Both the position numbers and the translations under genes were made by a program. The notes under the pieces were generated by a model. That model was not told the origin of the DNA. It saw only the letters and a program-made list of their open reading frames with translations, and searched no databases. Shown here in pieces: positions 1-9,848 of a stretch of 64,000 nucleotides of DNA; within the stretch, counting starts at the first letter, position 1; every line of letters begins with the position of its first letter. This DNA comes from UBA7957 sp965224675 (GTDB taxonomy: Bacteria > Pseudomonadota > Gammaproteobacteria > Granulosicoccales > Granulosicoccaceae): contig CBDDAA010000004.1 of the NCBI GenBank assembly GCA_965224675.1, positions 3,169,978-3,233,977 on the forward strand. The letters are read 5' to 3'.

Positions 1-459
1 ACCGGGGTCAATTGCAATGTCATCCTTGATCCACCAATTGAAATCCTCATCACTATAAAAATAGGTATTACCATTATTTGGACCTCCAAGAACAGCAGCA
101 AGCAGCAGATTAAATTGGCCATTCATTATTACAGCATTTGACATATCTATACTTTCACTAATGAGTGTATTATCTGAAAGCATTCCGTCTACAGTCTTGC
201 CTTGTAATGTCTCTCCAGAAACATTTGGCTCCTCGCCCAGGTTATTAACTCCTGCAACAATTCCAGTCAGAAAACTATCCATTTCCAGATTACGTATCCA
301 TGCTGTTTTTAGCGTTTGATCCGGAAAAGGCCCTGGTCCGTATAAGTATCGATTGGTCACTTCAATAGTATTTGCGGCTAGCGCATAACCTATGATCCAA
401 TAAAAGGAAAAAGAAGTTATAATAAATAAGTTTGTTATCGAATATTTTTTCATTAACAT
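1..459 (-). CDS. Exported protein of unknown function, 3' end outside window
   Basis: An open minus-strand frame of 153 codons runs off the left edge of the window, so the C-terminus is missing. Two in-frame ATGs lie at 459 and 453. The N-terminus has a lysine pair, a hydrophobic stretch and an ALA-A cleavage-like site, so it is probably exported to the periplasm or cell surface. The visible mature part is rich in Asn, Gly and Asp with no domain I recognise. It starts 10 bp after the stop of the 470-1231 gene, so the two are probably one operon. Confidence 0.6.
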   Translation of the reverse strand, partial: MLMKKYSITNLFIITSFSFYWIIGYALAANTIEVTNRYLYGPGPFPDQTLKTAWIRNLEMDSFLTGIVAGVNNLGEEPNVSGETLQGKTVDGMLSDNTLISESIDMSNAVIMNGQFNLLLAAVLGGPNNGNTYFYSDEDFNWWIKDDIAIDPG

Positions 460-469
460 TGATAGTCCA

Positions 470-1231
470 CTAAAGTTTGTTGGCTCCACCATCTACCAAA
501 AAAGACAATTCAGTATCAAGTCGTTGATCTGTGTGTCGATATTTTTTTATGTAATCTTTCAACTCAGACTCTTTCATACCCAATCTAGCCTCAAGTTGAC
601 TGGATACGAACATATCCGAGCCTTTTTTGTAAATAGATAAGGCTTCACTAAGTTCATTATTTTTTACAAATGCATCCCCCAAGGCAATATACGCGAGTCC
701 ATGATATGGTTTCACTAGTCCCTTGGGTAGTTTGGAAGATAGTTCAATGCAGAACTCAAGATCTTTCTTCGATCCTGGTAGCTTTCGAAATGAGCGGGGC
801 CAGTGCAAACCATTTACTCCTCGAATATAGTAAGCGGTCCAATCCTGTTCATCTTGTTTAATAACCGCAGACATATGACTCATGGATCTTGAAGAAAGCC
901 AACCTTGCCGAAAAAGAGAGTGACCCGGCACTTTATCAACATATGCCAAAGCAGCGTGATAGCGTAAGTATTTATTTTTTGGTTTAGATTTTACAAGGCC
1001 GTTTAGCGAATCAATACACTTATCACTCATTTCACTTTTTCTGCAATAATCTCTTAACGTATCACCTGCTAAAATATCATCTGGGTTATAACTGAGTCGT
1101 CGCACCAGTTCCTCGTATTGGCTTTGCGAGAATGGTTCTTTAGTCTCATCCGCTTTGGCAACTGACAGCGGAACAAAAAGTGACGATACAAGAACAGCTA
1201 CGAGTTTTACAACAGTTTCAATATTCATCAT
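470..1231 (-). CDS. Periplasmic TPR-like protein
   Basis: Encodes 253 aa with an N-terminal signal peptide (hydrophobic core about residues 8-22, then AKA-D). The rest is helical, with TPR-like spacing most evident at about residues 175-205 (YIALGDAFVKNNELSEAL). Such repeats usually bind protein partners; no catalytic motif is visible. Two ATGs occur in tandem at the start, preceded by a GGA Shine-Dalgarno core. It is followed 10 bp later by the exported protein at 1-459. Family assignment is inferred from repeat appearance only. Confidence 0.6.
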   Translation of the reverse strand: MMNIETVVKLVAVLVSSLFVPLSVAKADETKEPFSQSQYEELVRRLSYNPDDILAGDTLRDYCRKSEMSDKCIDSLNGLVKSKPKNKYLRYHAALAYVDKVPGHSLFRQGWLSSRSMSHMSAVIKQDEQDWTAYYIRGVNGLHWPRSFRKLPGSKKDLEFCIELSSKLPKGLVKPYHGLAYIALGDAFVKNNELSEALSIYKKGSDMFVSSQLEARLGMKESELKDYIKKYRHTDQRLDTELSFLVDGGANKL

Positions 1232-4191
1232 ATTTCCATCAACTATAAAAGTTGCTGTAATTTACTATCTTGGAAGATTTATATTCTATATTCGACGAAA
1301 TGAATGGTAGCTGCTCTAAGAATCTGAATTCATATTATCGATTTGAGAGTTTTAAAAATTATTTTTATTAACCCTGACTGGATTTGTGCACAAATATCTG
1401 TCAAATAATATAAACGATAAATCACATCCTTCTCCCTTCTTGTAGTTTTTATTGGAAATCCAAATATTCTGATTTCATTAGACTCCACTACCAAGTGGTG
1501 GATCAATAGTCTGATTAGACTAAATTTGTAGAGTAATTTATATTATAATAATACAATCTATGTCTGATGAATTGCCACCAACTGTGATTGCATTATTTCC
1601 ATATTGCATTGAACTGGGCAGCAATACCACTCATCTTTACTCCTAATAACTCTTTTATCCTAGCGAACATTTTTTTTAGCTATCTCAATAGATACTCGAA
1701 TATAAAAGGGAATGTATGTCGGGATTACAACCGCGTCCGATCCGATAAAAGCAAGACACAATGTTATGAGTGATCGGATATCGGCATTACCAATGATATC
1801 TGCGGTCGTGTCCTCAAACTCATCGCTACTTATTTTTGAAGTGACACACTAAGTGTCGATGAATAAATACCTGGTCTACCGATATTTTTCCGAAATTGCA
1901 GTTTTTTAATCAAACTTGTCACATCTAACTGCATTCGTCGAAAAAAAATGTCTTCATTTGAAAATTCGAAGACTGATTAACCGAAATAAATGCTGAAAAA
2001 AATCTCTCCATGACGTTTTATTTTTGGAGAACATTCGTCTTGTGACACCACCATCTGACATTCATAACAACGATGAGAACAACCTCTTTTGCTTTAGGTG
2101 CCAAATGACACAAGTTCTCGTCATTATCCAGCAATGTTCAACATCATCACCACAAAAAAGTAAATTTAACGAATGCAAAAACAAAATATATCCACATAAA
2201 TGGTTAAAAATTAATATAAATCAAGCATTCTCGAGCCTTGTACTCAAAGATCGCTCCCTCAGTTAACAAAAAATTGAACATTTGCTTTTGAAGAGTGCTT
2301 TTCGATGGAAATCATGATAAATTTAAGATATAGTTCAATTGTCCTGACCTGGACCGTAACAAGAGAACGTTTTTCTGACCTACGTCTGACTGTCAGATAC
2401 TCACTTCTTTGAAAATTTATGTAGTGAACAGATCAAACAACCTGACAATTCAACAAATTTGGTGAATTGAGATACCATAGGTAGTAAAAATCACACATAC
2501 TGTATAGAGAAATCATTCAAGAAATCGATGTGATTTCTTAAATGCATCTAAACCGCAACTGAATGCGCCATTTTATTGTCAAGACCTAGTCTAATCAGCT
2601 CGTATAGGCCAAGCCTGGAGTTTTAATGTATTCTTTAGGATATTACGCGAAAATTAACGCCAAAGTTCTGACTCCAGATGCATTATGAAATCGCATCATT
2701 CATCAACTACATTGAACTTGTCGTTGGATTGCTGCAAATAACGTTAATTGAAATTATGATCGTAAAATAGCAAGAATGGACTACATGCAAGACTCGATCT
2801 TTGTGCTATTTTTTCCACCAGGGATTAAGGGCAATACTGCTTTTCTGGATACATCTTCACGTCCAGGGAATAAATCTGTTTTACCATCCTGAAGGCATGG
2901 ATGGACAAGTGCGTCACTTACAATCATGAAGGTATCGTACTTGTATAATTAGAGAAGAAACCCCCCTCTTGACTAATATCATAATCAATGGGCATTCAAC
3001 ATATCGCTTTTACAAACAGAGCGCTCGCGACCATCAATCGCAAAATCAAAACTAATACCATTAGTTAGCAGATGAAGATTGTTGTATCAGTGACATTATT
3101 TCTATGGATAAATAACATTGCAATACAGTGCTAAGATCCAAAAAAATAGAATACAAATCGGAGGCGATAGTCCATAATTTGTTTTTCATAACTTATGATA
3201 ATTATTAAAGACAACTTTAACTACCTTGTATTAGCCTTTATTCTACATTCAAAAATATTTATATAATATTGTAAGGCGTTAACTGCGAACGGGATACCAA
3301 AGAGTTTGCTTAGGGAACAAATAATACAATGTGTTGTGAAAGAATAATGAATTTATCCATACAACAGACTTTACAATAAACCACCATATAGTATATTTTC
3401 TATCTATCCATAATGCTGAAAGAGATAGATATTGTTACCTACTTCTTTTCCATCTTTACGTAACCTAAGTAGGAACATCATAACGACATTCTGTAATGTC
3501 ATCGAAATTAGTTGTTTACAATATATAGAACATTATTATTTTTGAATATACTAATTTTTATGCATATAAATTGAAACTTACAGTTATTAAACGAAATCAT
3601 TAATAATAGTTTAATGGTATTTAACAAATTATACTGAATATTTACTTGATTCATACTTCCTATTTGAAAAGCATTTAATTACAGTCTAATTTACCATTCA
3701 ATGTCTTCACATTAAGAAATAAAAATGCTTAAAATGAAATAACGCAATCACATGATATGTATCAATTTAAATATATATTTTTTGTGAAATAGAATTCTAA
3801 ATTTAATCTCTAACTTATTGAATAAAAACCGGATTCGAAATATCGATATGCAGACATAGAGAACAAATAAAATTATTCAGACAACAATACAACTTAGTAG
3901 AGTCAATTCACCTTGCACATATATGTATAAAACTCTATATCACTCTCTATAAAGACATTGTCAAAATATTTTATTCTCTTAAGGGATTTTTAATTATCGA
4001 TATTAAGGAAAAGTAAAATTATTAGTCGAGCTATCTAATATAGTATTAAGTAATACTTGGCTAAGCAATGTAATTTATAATATTTTATCGGTAACCCTAA
4101 CCGCATCTTCATATACAAAACAAAATATAATAACCGATATAAGTTGGTTATAAAATAATCATTTTAATAATACAACAAGGAGTAGCACCCA
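1232..4191. other. AT-rich gene-poor segment, about 3 kb
   Basis: No convincing gene is visible over almost 3 kb. The longest open frames (61 aa at 1588 and 80 aa at 2024, both plus strand) lack a good ribosome site and have unbiased-looking composition; two shorter frames near 2690 and 2770 have the same problem. The DNA is visibly more AT-rich than the housekeeping part of the window and contains many homopolymer runs. It probably holds the promoter of the LuxR-type gene at its right end. It could be decayed horizontally acquired DNA or contain an unrecognised RNA. Confidence 0.5.
4130..4151. promoter_or_regulatory. Candidate operator (ATAACC-N10-GGTTAT) upstream of LuxR-type gene
   Basis: An inverted repeat with 6-bp half-sites (ATAACC and GGTTAT) separated by 10 bp ends about 40 bp before the ATG of the LuxR-type regulator. 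Spacing and symmetry suit binding by a dimeric helix-turn-helix protein, possibly the regulator itself. This is inference from symmetry and position only. Confidence 0.25.
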
Positions 4192-4887
4192 ATGAAAGCT
4201 GACCCTTCAATGGTTCATTATAAAACACTTAACTTATCAGAACCACTTGAGAGCGTTTGTAATATTATTAAGCAATTGGTTAAAACCAACTCTATTGAAG
4301 AACTACAAACTGTACTGCTGGGTAGCACTAGGCAATACTCATCCGAGATGTTCCTTTGTCTTTTTGTAGATAATAAAGAAGAACGTGTTCTCAATGAAGT
4401 GGACATAAATTTCTCAAAAACTGAAAAAATATCATTCACTAGGGATGTCTTGAATCTTTCGTCAAATAAGTCAATTGATGACAGTAATTACGAAGAACTT
4501 TTTTCAACGCCTGACTTCTTTTCCACCTCTTACGGACTTTCATTGTATTATAATAGAAGTACCTGTTTCGTTAAAGCACCAAGAACTATAGAAAAAGATC
4601 GTTTAAATTCACATATTATTAGGACAATTGTTCCTTATATTCACCTGGCATTCAATCATATTCAGCACATAGAAAGACGTTCTTGTGGAGAGGTAGGGCT
4701 TACTAAGCGGGAAACTCAAATAATTGGATGGGTAGCGAAAGGAAAAACAAATAAGGAAATTGGTATGATACTCGATCTAAGTGAGTTTACTGTAAAAAAT
4801 CATATTGCCAATATATATTCAAAGCTGATTGTAGTGAATCGGGCTCAAGCAATTGAGAAAGCTATTCGATTGGAATTTTTAATTTGA
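4192..4887 (+). CDS. LuxR-family (EpsA-like) transcriptional regulator
   Basis: Encodes 231 aa. Residues about 168-231 form a LuxR-type helix-turn-helix (LTKRETQIIGWVAKGKTNKEIG, then TVKNHIANIYSKL and NRAQAIEKA), typical of DNA-binding C-terminal domains. The N-terminal 160 residues resemble the sensory half of EpsA-type regulators rather than a receiver domain, as no phospho-acceptor pocket is visible. An AAGGAG site lies 7-8 bp before ATG. It sits alone in AT-rich DNA, upstream of and in the same direction as the cytochrome genes beginning at 5369, which makes it a plausible local regulator of them; that link is inferred from position. Confidence 0.85.
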   Translation: MKADPSMVHYKTLNLSEPLESVCNIIKQLVKTNSIEELQTVLLGSTRQYSSEMFLCLFVDNKEERVLNEVDINFSKTEKISFTRDVLNLSSNKSIDDSNYEELFSTPDFFSTSYGLSLYYNRSTCFVKAPRTIEKDRLNSHIIRTIVPYIHLAFNHIQHIERRSCGEVGLTKRETQIIGWVAKGKTNKEIGMILDLSEFTVKNHIANIYSKLIVVNRAQAIEKAIRLEFLI

Positions 4888-5368
4888 GCTATTATAAATA
4901 TTTATTATTATTCAGTTTTGTAAATAGCGTGAATGGACTACTTGTAGCTACGGTTATAAGTATGTAGTATTATCTTTAAGCAATTAAAATATTTAATATA
5001 ATTGTAAAATTTTTTATACTACCTTAAGTACTATAATGTGCTTATAAAGATACATTATTATCTAACTACTCGTTGAAAATGAGTTCATATGATTAATCAA
5101 AATAAGGTAAATTCAAGCAAGTAAATAAGTATTTTGGTTTTATTTTAAGATCGCAAGGTACTGTCAAATGTTTTTTCAACATACTGATAATTGATAATAT
5201 TTTTTCATTTAAATATATTGATATCTTACAGAACAAAATATATATTTATGTACTCATACGGTTATTTTTTTAATTTATTTAAAAAAATATATTCCATCTA
5301 TTTCAGAATATCAATGATATTCTGAATATATAAAATATTTTATACCATATTTCTCCGCATGGATTATT
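4888..5368. other. AT-rich intergenic region before cytochrome genes
   Basis: 480 bp without a coding frame. The only clear structure is the perfect palindrome at 5302-5326. There is no strong Shine-Dalgarno in front of the ATG at 5369. The promoter for the cytochrome run presumably lies here, but no unambiguous -35/-10 pair stands out in such AT-rich sequence. Confidence 0.45.
5302..5326. promoter_or_regulatory. Perfect palindrome upstream of pentahaem cytochrome gene
   Basis: Arms TTCAGAATATC and GATATTCTGAA (11 bp, perfect) are separated by three bases and end 42 bp before the cytochrome start codon. Position and symmetry suit a repressor or activator site. There is no T-run typical of a terminator. 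Confidence 0.35.
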
Positions 5369-6823
5369 ATGTATTTCAGGAATAAATCTCTTCTTCTAGT
5401 TTATTTTATTACAAGTATTTTTGTTTATAACATGCCAGCGGCACTTTCGAGTGATGCTCAGAAACACTTCTCTGCAGAAAAGCTTGGTCGTTCTTCATAC
5501 TGTGGCTTATGCCATACTGCTATATACCAACAATGGAATGCATCCTCTCATCATTTCTCCTCTTTTAATAATCCTGTTTATCGAAAAGTCATTATGAGTG
5601 AGGTTGGAACAAAAAACCAGACTCAATTAAGATTTTGTGCCCGCTGTCATGACCCATTACTACTTGTTTCAGGTGAGATAGGAAATGAGGAAGAACTGAA
5701 TGTTGGCAGTTGGCAGGCCAATGCTGGCATTACTTGTCTAACATGTCATAGATTAACTGATATTGGAAAGAACAATGGTGAATATGTGATTAAGGAACCC
5801 CTACTTCATCCTTTTGCATTTGCGGAACAGCCCCTATTACAAAAAGCCCACAGCGTCGCACTAAATTTAACGCCATGGTTGCACCGCATGGTTGTGAGTC
5901 AGCCTATTTATAAAGAATCAGAGTTTTGTGCAGTATGCCATACACTGAAAGTTCCAAAATCAATTAATGGTCATACGGATATCACCTTGTTAAAAGAATA
6001 CGATTCCTGGAAGAGTAGCCCATACAATCCTACACAAAACAAAGATTCTACAAAACGGAAAAAATGCCAAAACTGTCATATGAAACTGATCGCTGCCGAT
6101 GATCCTGCGGCTATAAATGGTATGGTTCACGATCACGGATTCGCAGCTGGTAACACCGTACTTGCTATGTTTAACAGTGATTACGAACATTTGGAAAAAG
6201 CGCAAACCTTTCTTTCTGAAGACACAATCAGATTGGAATTATTGAGAATTGGCAGCAATAAAAGTAAAAAACAAAAAAATTACAGCGTTAAGGGGATTAC
6301 GAATAATCAAGTGATCTCTCTAAATATCGCTGTTCATAACGACGGTGTTGGACACCACTTCCCAGCTGGAACAGTCGACTCCAACGAAGCTTGGATTTCG
6401 TTTGTAATAATTGACAAAAATGGCGATATAGTCGTGCGCCAAGGGCAAATAGATGTCGATGGTCATGTACCTGACAACGCTGTTCGATTTGGTTCAAATT
6501 ATGTCGATGAGAAAGGAGCTGTCACCAATCGAGCGACAACCACAACTCATGCCATTGCACTAAGAGATAGCCTGCTTATCGCACCAGGAGAATACGAAGA
6601 AATAAAATTTGTATTCCCCTTGCCTCCTGATTTTCAACCACCATTAAGGGCGAAGATGAAGCTGAACTGGCGCAAATACGACCCAATGTTTCTTAAATGG
6701 GTATATGACGGACGAAAAATTCCACAAGCACCCATCACAGTGATAGATGAAATAGAATTTGCTCTGCCCGTATCGTCATTACAACTCCAATACTTATCAA
6801 CAATGACAATTAGAGAAGAATGA
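5369..6823 (+). CDS. Pentahaem c-type cytochrome
   Basis: Encodes 484 aa with a signal peptide (hydrophobic core about residues 8-25) and five CXXCH haem-binding motifs: CGLCH near 45, CARCH near 90, CLTCH near 123, CAVCH near 187 and CQNCH near 233. The haem part (about 40-260) resembles periplasmic cytochrome c554-type electron carriers; residues about 290-470 are a beta-rich tail without haem motifs. Its stop overlaps the start of the monohaem cytochrome by 4 bp, so the two are translationally coupled. A role in periplasmic or surface electron transfer is likely; the substrate is unknown. Confidence 0.88.
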   Translation: MYFRNKSLLLVYFITSIFVYNMPAALSSDAQKHFSAEKLGRSSYCGLCHTAIYQQWNASSHHFSSFNNPVYRKVIMSEVGTKNQTQLRFCARCHDPLLLVSGEIGNEEELNVGSWQANAGITCLTCHRLTDIGKNNGEYVIKEPLLHPFAFAEQPLLQKAHSVALNLTPWLHRMVVSQPIYKESEFCAVCHTLKVPKSINGHTDITLLKEYDSWKSSPYNPTQNKDSTKRKKCQNCHMKLIAADDPAAINGMVHDHGFAAGNTVLAMFNSDYEHLEKAQTFLSEDTIRLELLRIGSNKSKKQKNYSVKGITNNQVISLNIAVHNDGVGHHFPAGTVDSNEAWISFVIIDKNGDIVVRQGQIDVDGHVPDNAVRFGSNYVDEKGAVTNRATTTTHAIALRDSLLIAPGEYEEIKFVFPLPPDFQPPLRAKMKLNWRKYDPMFLKWVYDGRKIPQAPITVIDEIEFALPVSSLQLQYLSTMTIREE

Positions 6824-7248
6824 AAATGAAAATTGAAATAAAAACTCACATACTACCGTTGGCATTACTTCCCACTATCATGGTCACTTCAAATTTATTT
6901 GCAGGTAACTGGAATGTTCCAATCGCAGCCAGAGACTTGAAAAATCCGGTTGAAATAAGTGAAAACACACAATCCGAAGGTGCAATGACCTACACCGCAC
7001 ATTGTGTGCAATGCCACGGAGAAAATGGGCTTGGTCAAGGCACTGAGAAAACGGTAGAGTACTCTTTGCAAAGTATTCTTAAGGTAAAATCTCAACCAGG
7101 AAATGAACTGCTTGGTGATGGCGAGCTTTATTGGAAAATAACTCATGGTGTTGGAAAAATGCCATCGTTCGCTGGTGTGCTTACCGATCATGAGCGCTGG
7201 TTAATGGTTAATCATATTCGTCTGTTACCAGATGACAAAACACTTTAG
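6820..7248 (+). CDS. Monohaem cytochrome c
   Basis: Encodes 142 aa with a signal peptide and one CVQCH motif near residue 62. A GKMPSF segment near residue 115 supplies the likely distal methionine ligand. This is the classic small class I cytochrome c layout, exported and soluble. The ATG overlaps the TGA of the pentahaem gene (ATGA), and the FG-GAP gene starts 11 bp after its stop, so the three are almost certainly one transcript. It probably passes electrons to or from the pentahaem partner. Confidence 0.9.
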   Translation: MKMKIEIKTHILPLALLPTIMVTSNLFAGNWNVPIAARDLKNPVEISENTQSEGAMTYTAHCVQCHGENGLGQGTEKTVEYSLQSILKVKSQPGNELLGDGELYWKITHGVGKMPSFAGVLTDHERWLMVNHIRLLPDDKTL

Positions 7249-7259
7249 TTTTTATCTGC

Positions 7260-8981
7260 ATGTTTGAATTTCGAACTTTCTTCACTTTATCCTCAGTTGC
7301 CATACTATTAATAACAACTCACCCTGGCTATTGCCTTGAGCAGACTTTCGATGTTAATTTTCTACGTGATGTTTCTGCAGCAACAGGTATAGATTTCCGA
7401 CACAGCTCCGGGAAGTTTCTTGAGTATGATGGTACCAACTCCAGATATATGCCAGAGACCATTGGCGCAGGAGTTACTTTGTTCGATGTAGATAATGATA
7501 TGGATATAGATATCCTTTTCGTAAACAGTTCCGGCTTTAATGGTGTGGAACAATCAAATGGTGGAGCACCCGCTTTATATCGTAATGATGGGAATTGGCG
7601 ATTTACAGATATTACTAACGATAGTGGTTTAAATAAAAAATTTTATGGAATGGGAGCAACTACAGCAGATTACGATGGTGATGGCGATCAGGATATTCTA
7701 TTTACCACTCTAAATGGCGTACGCCTCTTTCAAAATCGTCAGGGTATTTTTGAGGATATAACCCTATCAGCAGGACTTGCCACAAAATCCTGGGTTGATC
7801 AACGTGGTGTTCAATGTACAGAGTGGTCAACGGGTGCCGTTTTTTTTGATGCTGATGGTGATTTGGATCTGGATCTCGTATCCATACAATATGTACGCTG
7901 GTCAATCAACAGTAACATTATTACGACCTACGATGGAATACATCGAGGATATACCTCACCACGTAGTTACCAGGGTGAAAGTTTAAGGATATGGCTCCAA
8001 AATAACGGACGGTTCTTTGACACAAGCGCACTTTCTGGTCTTGAACTGGAGGGTAAATCATTAGGTATTGCACTCTGGGATTTTGACAAAGATGGACGCT
8101 TGGATATTGCTGTTGCAAACGATACAACAGAAAATTTTTTATTTCATAACAGGGGAAATGGAAAATTTAATAATGTCTCTTATACGGCAGGTATGGCGTT
8201 TGATAGAAGCGGCAACACCCGGGCCGGAATGGGGATTGACATCGCTGACTACAACAATAATGGGCATGCAGCAGTTGCGATTGGTAATTTTACAGGTGAA
8301 CCAATATCATTTTTCTATCAGCAGGACACCTGGAAATTTTCTGAAGAAAGCATAAGCACCCAGATTTCCTCACCAACGCTTCCATTGCTTACTTTTGGTT
8401 TGATATTCGCCGATATTGATTTGGATGGCTGGTTGGATATTGTCACTACAAATGGGCATGTTGAACCCAATATCGCTGAAGCCTATAAAAATGAGCGCTA
8501 TCTACAGCCTATGCAATGGTTGCGTAACCAGGGAAACGGAAAATTCAAAGATGTCGGTCAGAATATTAGTGCTCTTAAGAAACCTATGGTTGGTCGCGGA
8601 CTTGCGAGTGCCGATCTGGACGGAGATGGAGATTTGGATTTGGTAGCAAGTAGTAACTCTGGTACCCCTCGGATAATCAAAAATAACTCGATAAACAGAA
8701 ATTATCTCCGGATTTTACTAAAGGGTCGTTTCCCAAACACTGATGCTATTGGCGCCAGGGTAATTCTGAAAAACCGAAAAACAACTCAGCAAAGAACCGT
8801 TGGTAGCGGTGGATCATTTCTGTCACAGTCAGAGAAAATCCTGACCTTTGGTCTTGGGGGAAAAAAGACTGTGGAGTCAGTGACGATAGAATGGCCAGAT
8901 GGTACATCAGAAACACTGATCAATCCTGCGCTTAATAAGATCTTAAAAATCACACAACGCGATAATTTTGATATTTTCTAA
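7260..8981 (+). CDS. FG-GAP/VCBS repeat protein with ASPIC/UnbV domain (CRTAC1-like)
   Basis: Encodes 573 aa with a signal peptide (residues about 1-25). At least seven calcium-loop type repeats are readable (DVDNDMDIDI, DYDGDGDQDI, DADGDLDLDL, DFDKDGRLDI, DYNNNGHAAV, DIDLDGWLDI, DLDGDGDLDL), the signature of FG-GAP beta-propeller blades. The C-terminal 100 residues match ASPIC/UnbV domains (IGARV, GSGGSFLSQSE, VTIEWPDG). Such proteins are secreted and bind calcium; their molecular role in bacteria is poorly known. Clustering with two cytochromes suggests a surface or periplasmic redox complex, but this is inference. Confidence 0.88.
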   Translation: MFEFRTFFTLSSVAILLITTHPGYCLEQTFDVNFLRDVSAATGIDFRHSSGKFLEYDGTNSRYMPETIGAGVTLFDVDNDMDIDILFVNSSGFNGVEQSNGGAPALYRNDGNWRFTDITNDSGLNKKFYGMGATTADYDGDGDQDILFTTLNGVRLFQNRQGIFEDITLSAGLATKSWVDQRGVQCTEWSTGAVFFDADGDLDLDLVSIQYVRWSINSNIITTYDGIHRGYTSPRSYQGESLRIWLQNNGRFFDTSALSGLELEGKSLGIALWDFDKDGRLDIAVANDTTENFLFHNRGNGKFNNVSYTAGMAFDRSGNTRAGMGIDIADYNNNGHAAVAIGNFTGEPISFFYQQDTWKFSEESISTQISSPTLPLLTFGLIFADIDLDGWLDIVTTNGHVEPNIAEAYKNERYLQPMQWLRNQGNGKFKDVGQNISALKKPMVGRGLASADLDGDGDLDLVASSNSGTPRIIKNNSINRNYLRILLKGRFPNTDAIGARVILKNRKTTQQRTVGSGGSFLSQSEKILTFGLGGKKTVESVTIEWPDGTSETLINPALNKILKITQRDNFDIF

Positions 8982-9217
8982 TATTTAGCACGTTAATCAC
9001 GCGCCATTAATAATTTGAATTATTGCAACTCTGAAGAACGACCATAGTACAATTAGACCATTGCCAGTTGCTGGTGTAACTGCTTTACTTACCAAATTCC
9101 GATAAGACAAATACTGATTTACCAATAATATTCGATGAGTGACACTGCGCTTTATGTAAAAACTTATCGACAGTGCATCAGTTGCATTTAATAAATTAGT
9201 CTTGAGTATATTTATAT

Positions 9218-9766
9218 ATGAGAATGTATTATTCATTTCGAATTGATCGTTATATTTTGAATCAATTACTTGTTACAAGCATGCTAATAGCCTTAGTATC
9301 GCCATCAGTAACTGCTGCTAACCAAGGCGCGATATCTGAGCAACAGCCAAATATCGCCTACCAAAGCGCTCATATAGAATGTGAAAACACATTAAGGGAT
9401 ATTTTAAAAACTCAAGAAGCTGTTTCTAATTCAATTCATAGTGGTGCGATGATTAAGGCCAACAAACAATTAGAAGAAATAGCTTCCCATATAGTGCTTT
9501 CACGAAATAAAATGAACCAAGCCTTATTAAATGGCGCATGGAAATCCCGTACTACAAAGCACAATGTTCAGTTACTTTCCGATCGACTGGAATCTCTTCG
9601 CATACTGAATTTTATCGCTGTTGCCTTCACCTCAAAGTACTACGAATATCCGAAAGGACATATCCCTAATTCGGTGAAGCATTCGGTGAAGCGTTTTTTC
9701 ATACAATTGCATACTTTGGTCAAGAATATTCATCAAACGAATGAAGATATTAAGAGCCATAGTTGA
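9218..9766 (+). CDS. Exported helical protein of unknown function
   Basis: Encodes 182 aa: a signal-like N-terminus (hydrophobic LLVTSMLIALVSP, then TAA) followed by a mostly helical, Lys/Asn/Gln-rich mature part with no recognised motif. It lies 236 bp downstream of the ASPIC-domain gene in the same direction, so it may belong to the same accessory unit, but the gap leaves room for its own promoter. The 236-bp gap itself shows no supported gene. It converges with sthA. Confidence 0.55.
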   Translation: MRMYYSFRIDRYILNQLLVTSMLIALVSPSVTAANQGAISEQQPNIAYQSAHIECENTLRDILKTQEAVSNSIHSGAMIKANKQLEEIASHIVLSRNKMNQALLNGAWKSRTTKHNVQLLSDRLESLRILNFIAVAFTSKYYEYPKGHIPNSVKHSVKRFFIQLHTLVKNIHQTNEDIKSHS

Positions 9767-9848
9767 CATAATACCCTTCAATATGAGCAGTCACGATCAG
9801 ATACAATTAAACTGGGTTCGGGTTCTACCCATTGGCCACTGCAACCTG

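Noticed and set aside
1588..1773. Open frame of 61 aa in the AT-rich segment
   Set aside because: No ribosome site, no protein-like pattern, and frames of this length are expected by chance.
2024..2266. Open frame of 80 aa in the AT-rich segment
   Set aside because: Its start lacks a Shine-Dalgarno site and its composition looks like unselected sequence; no homologous motif seen.
8997..9236. Minus-strand open frame of 79 aa between the ASPIC gene and the next gene
   Set aside because: It overlaps the start of the 9218 gene on the opposite strand and has no ribosome site or recognisable character.
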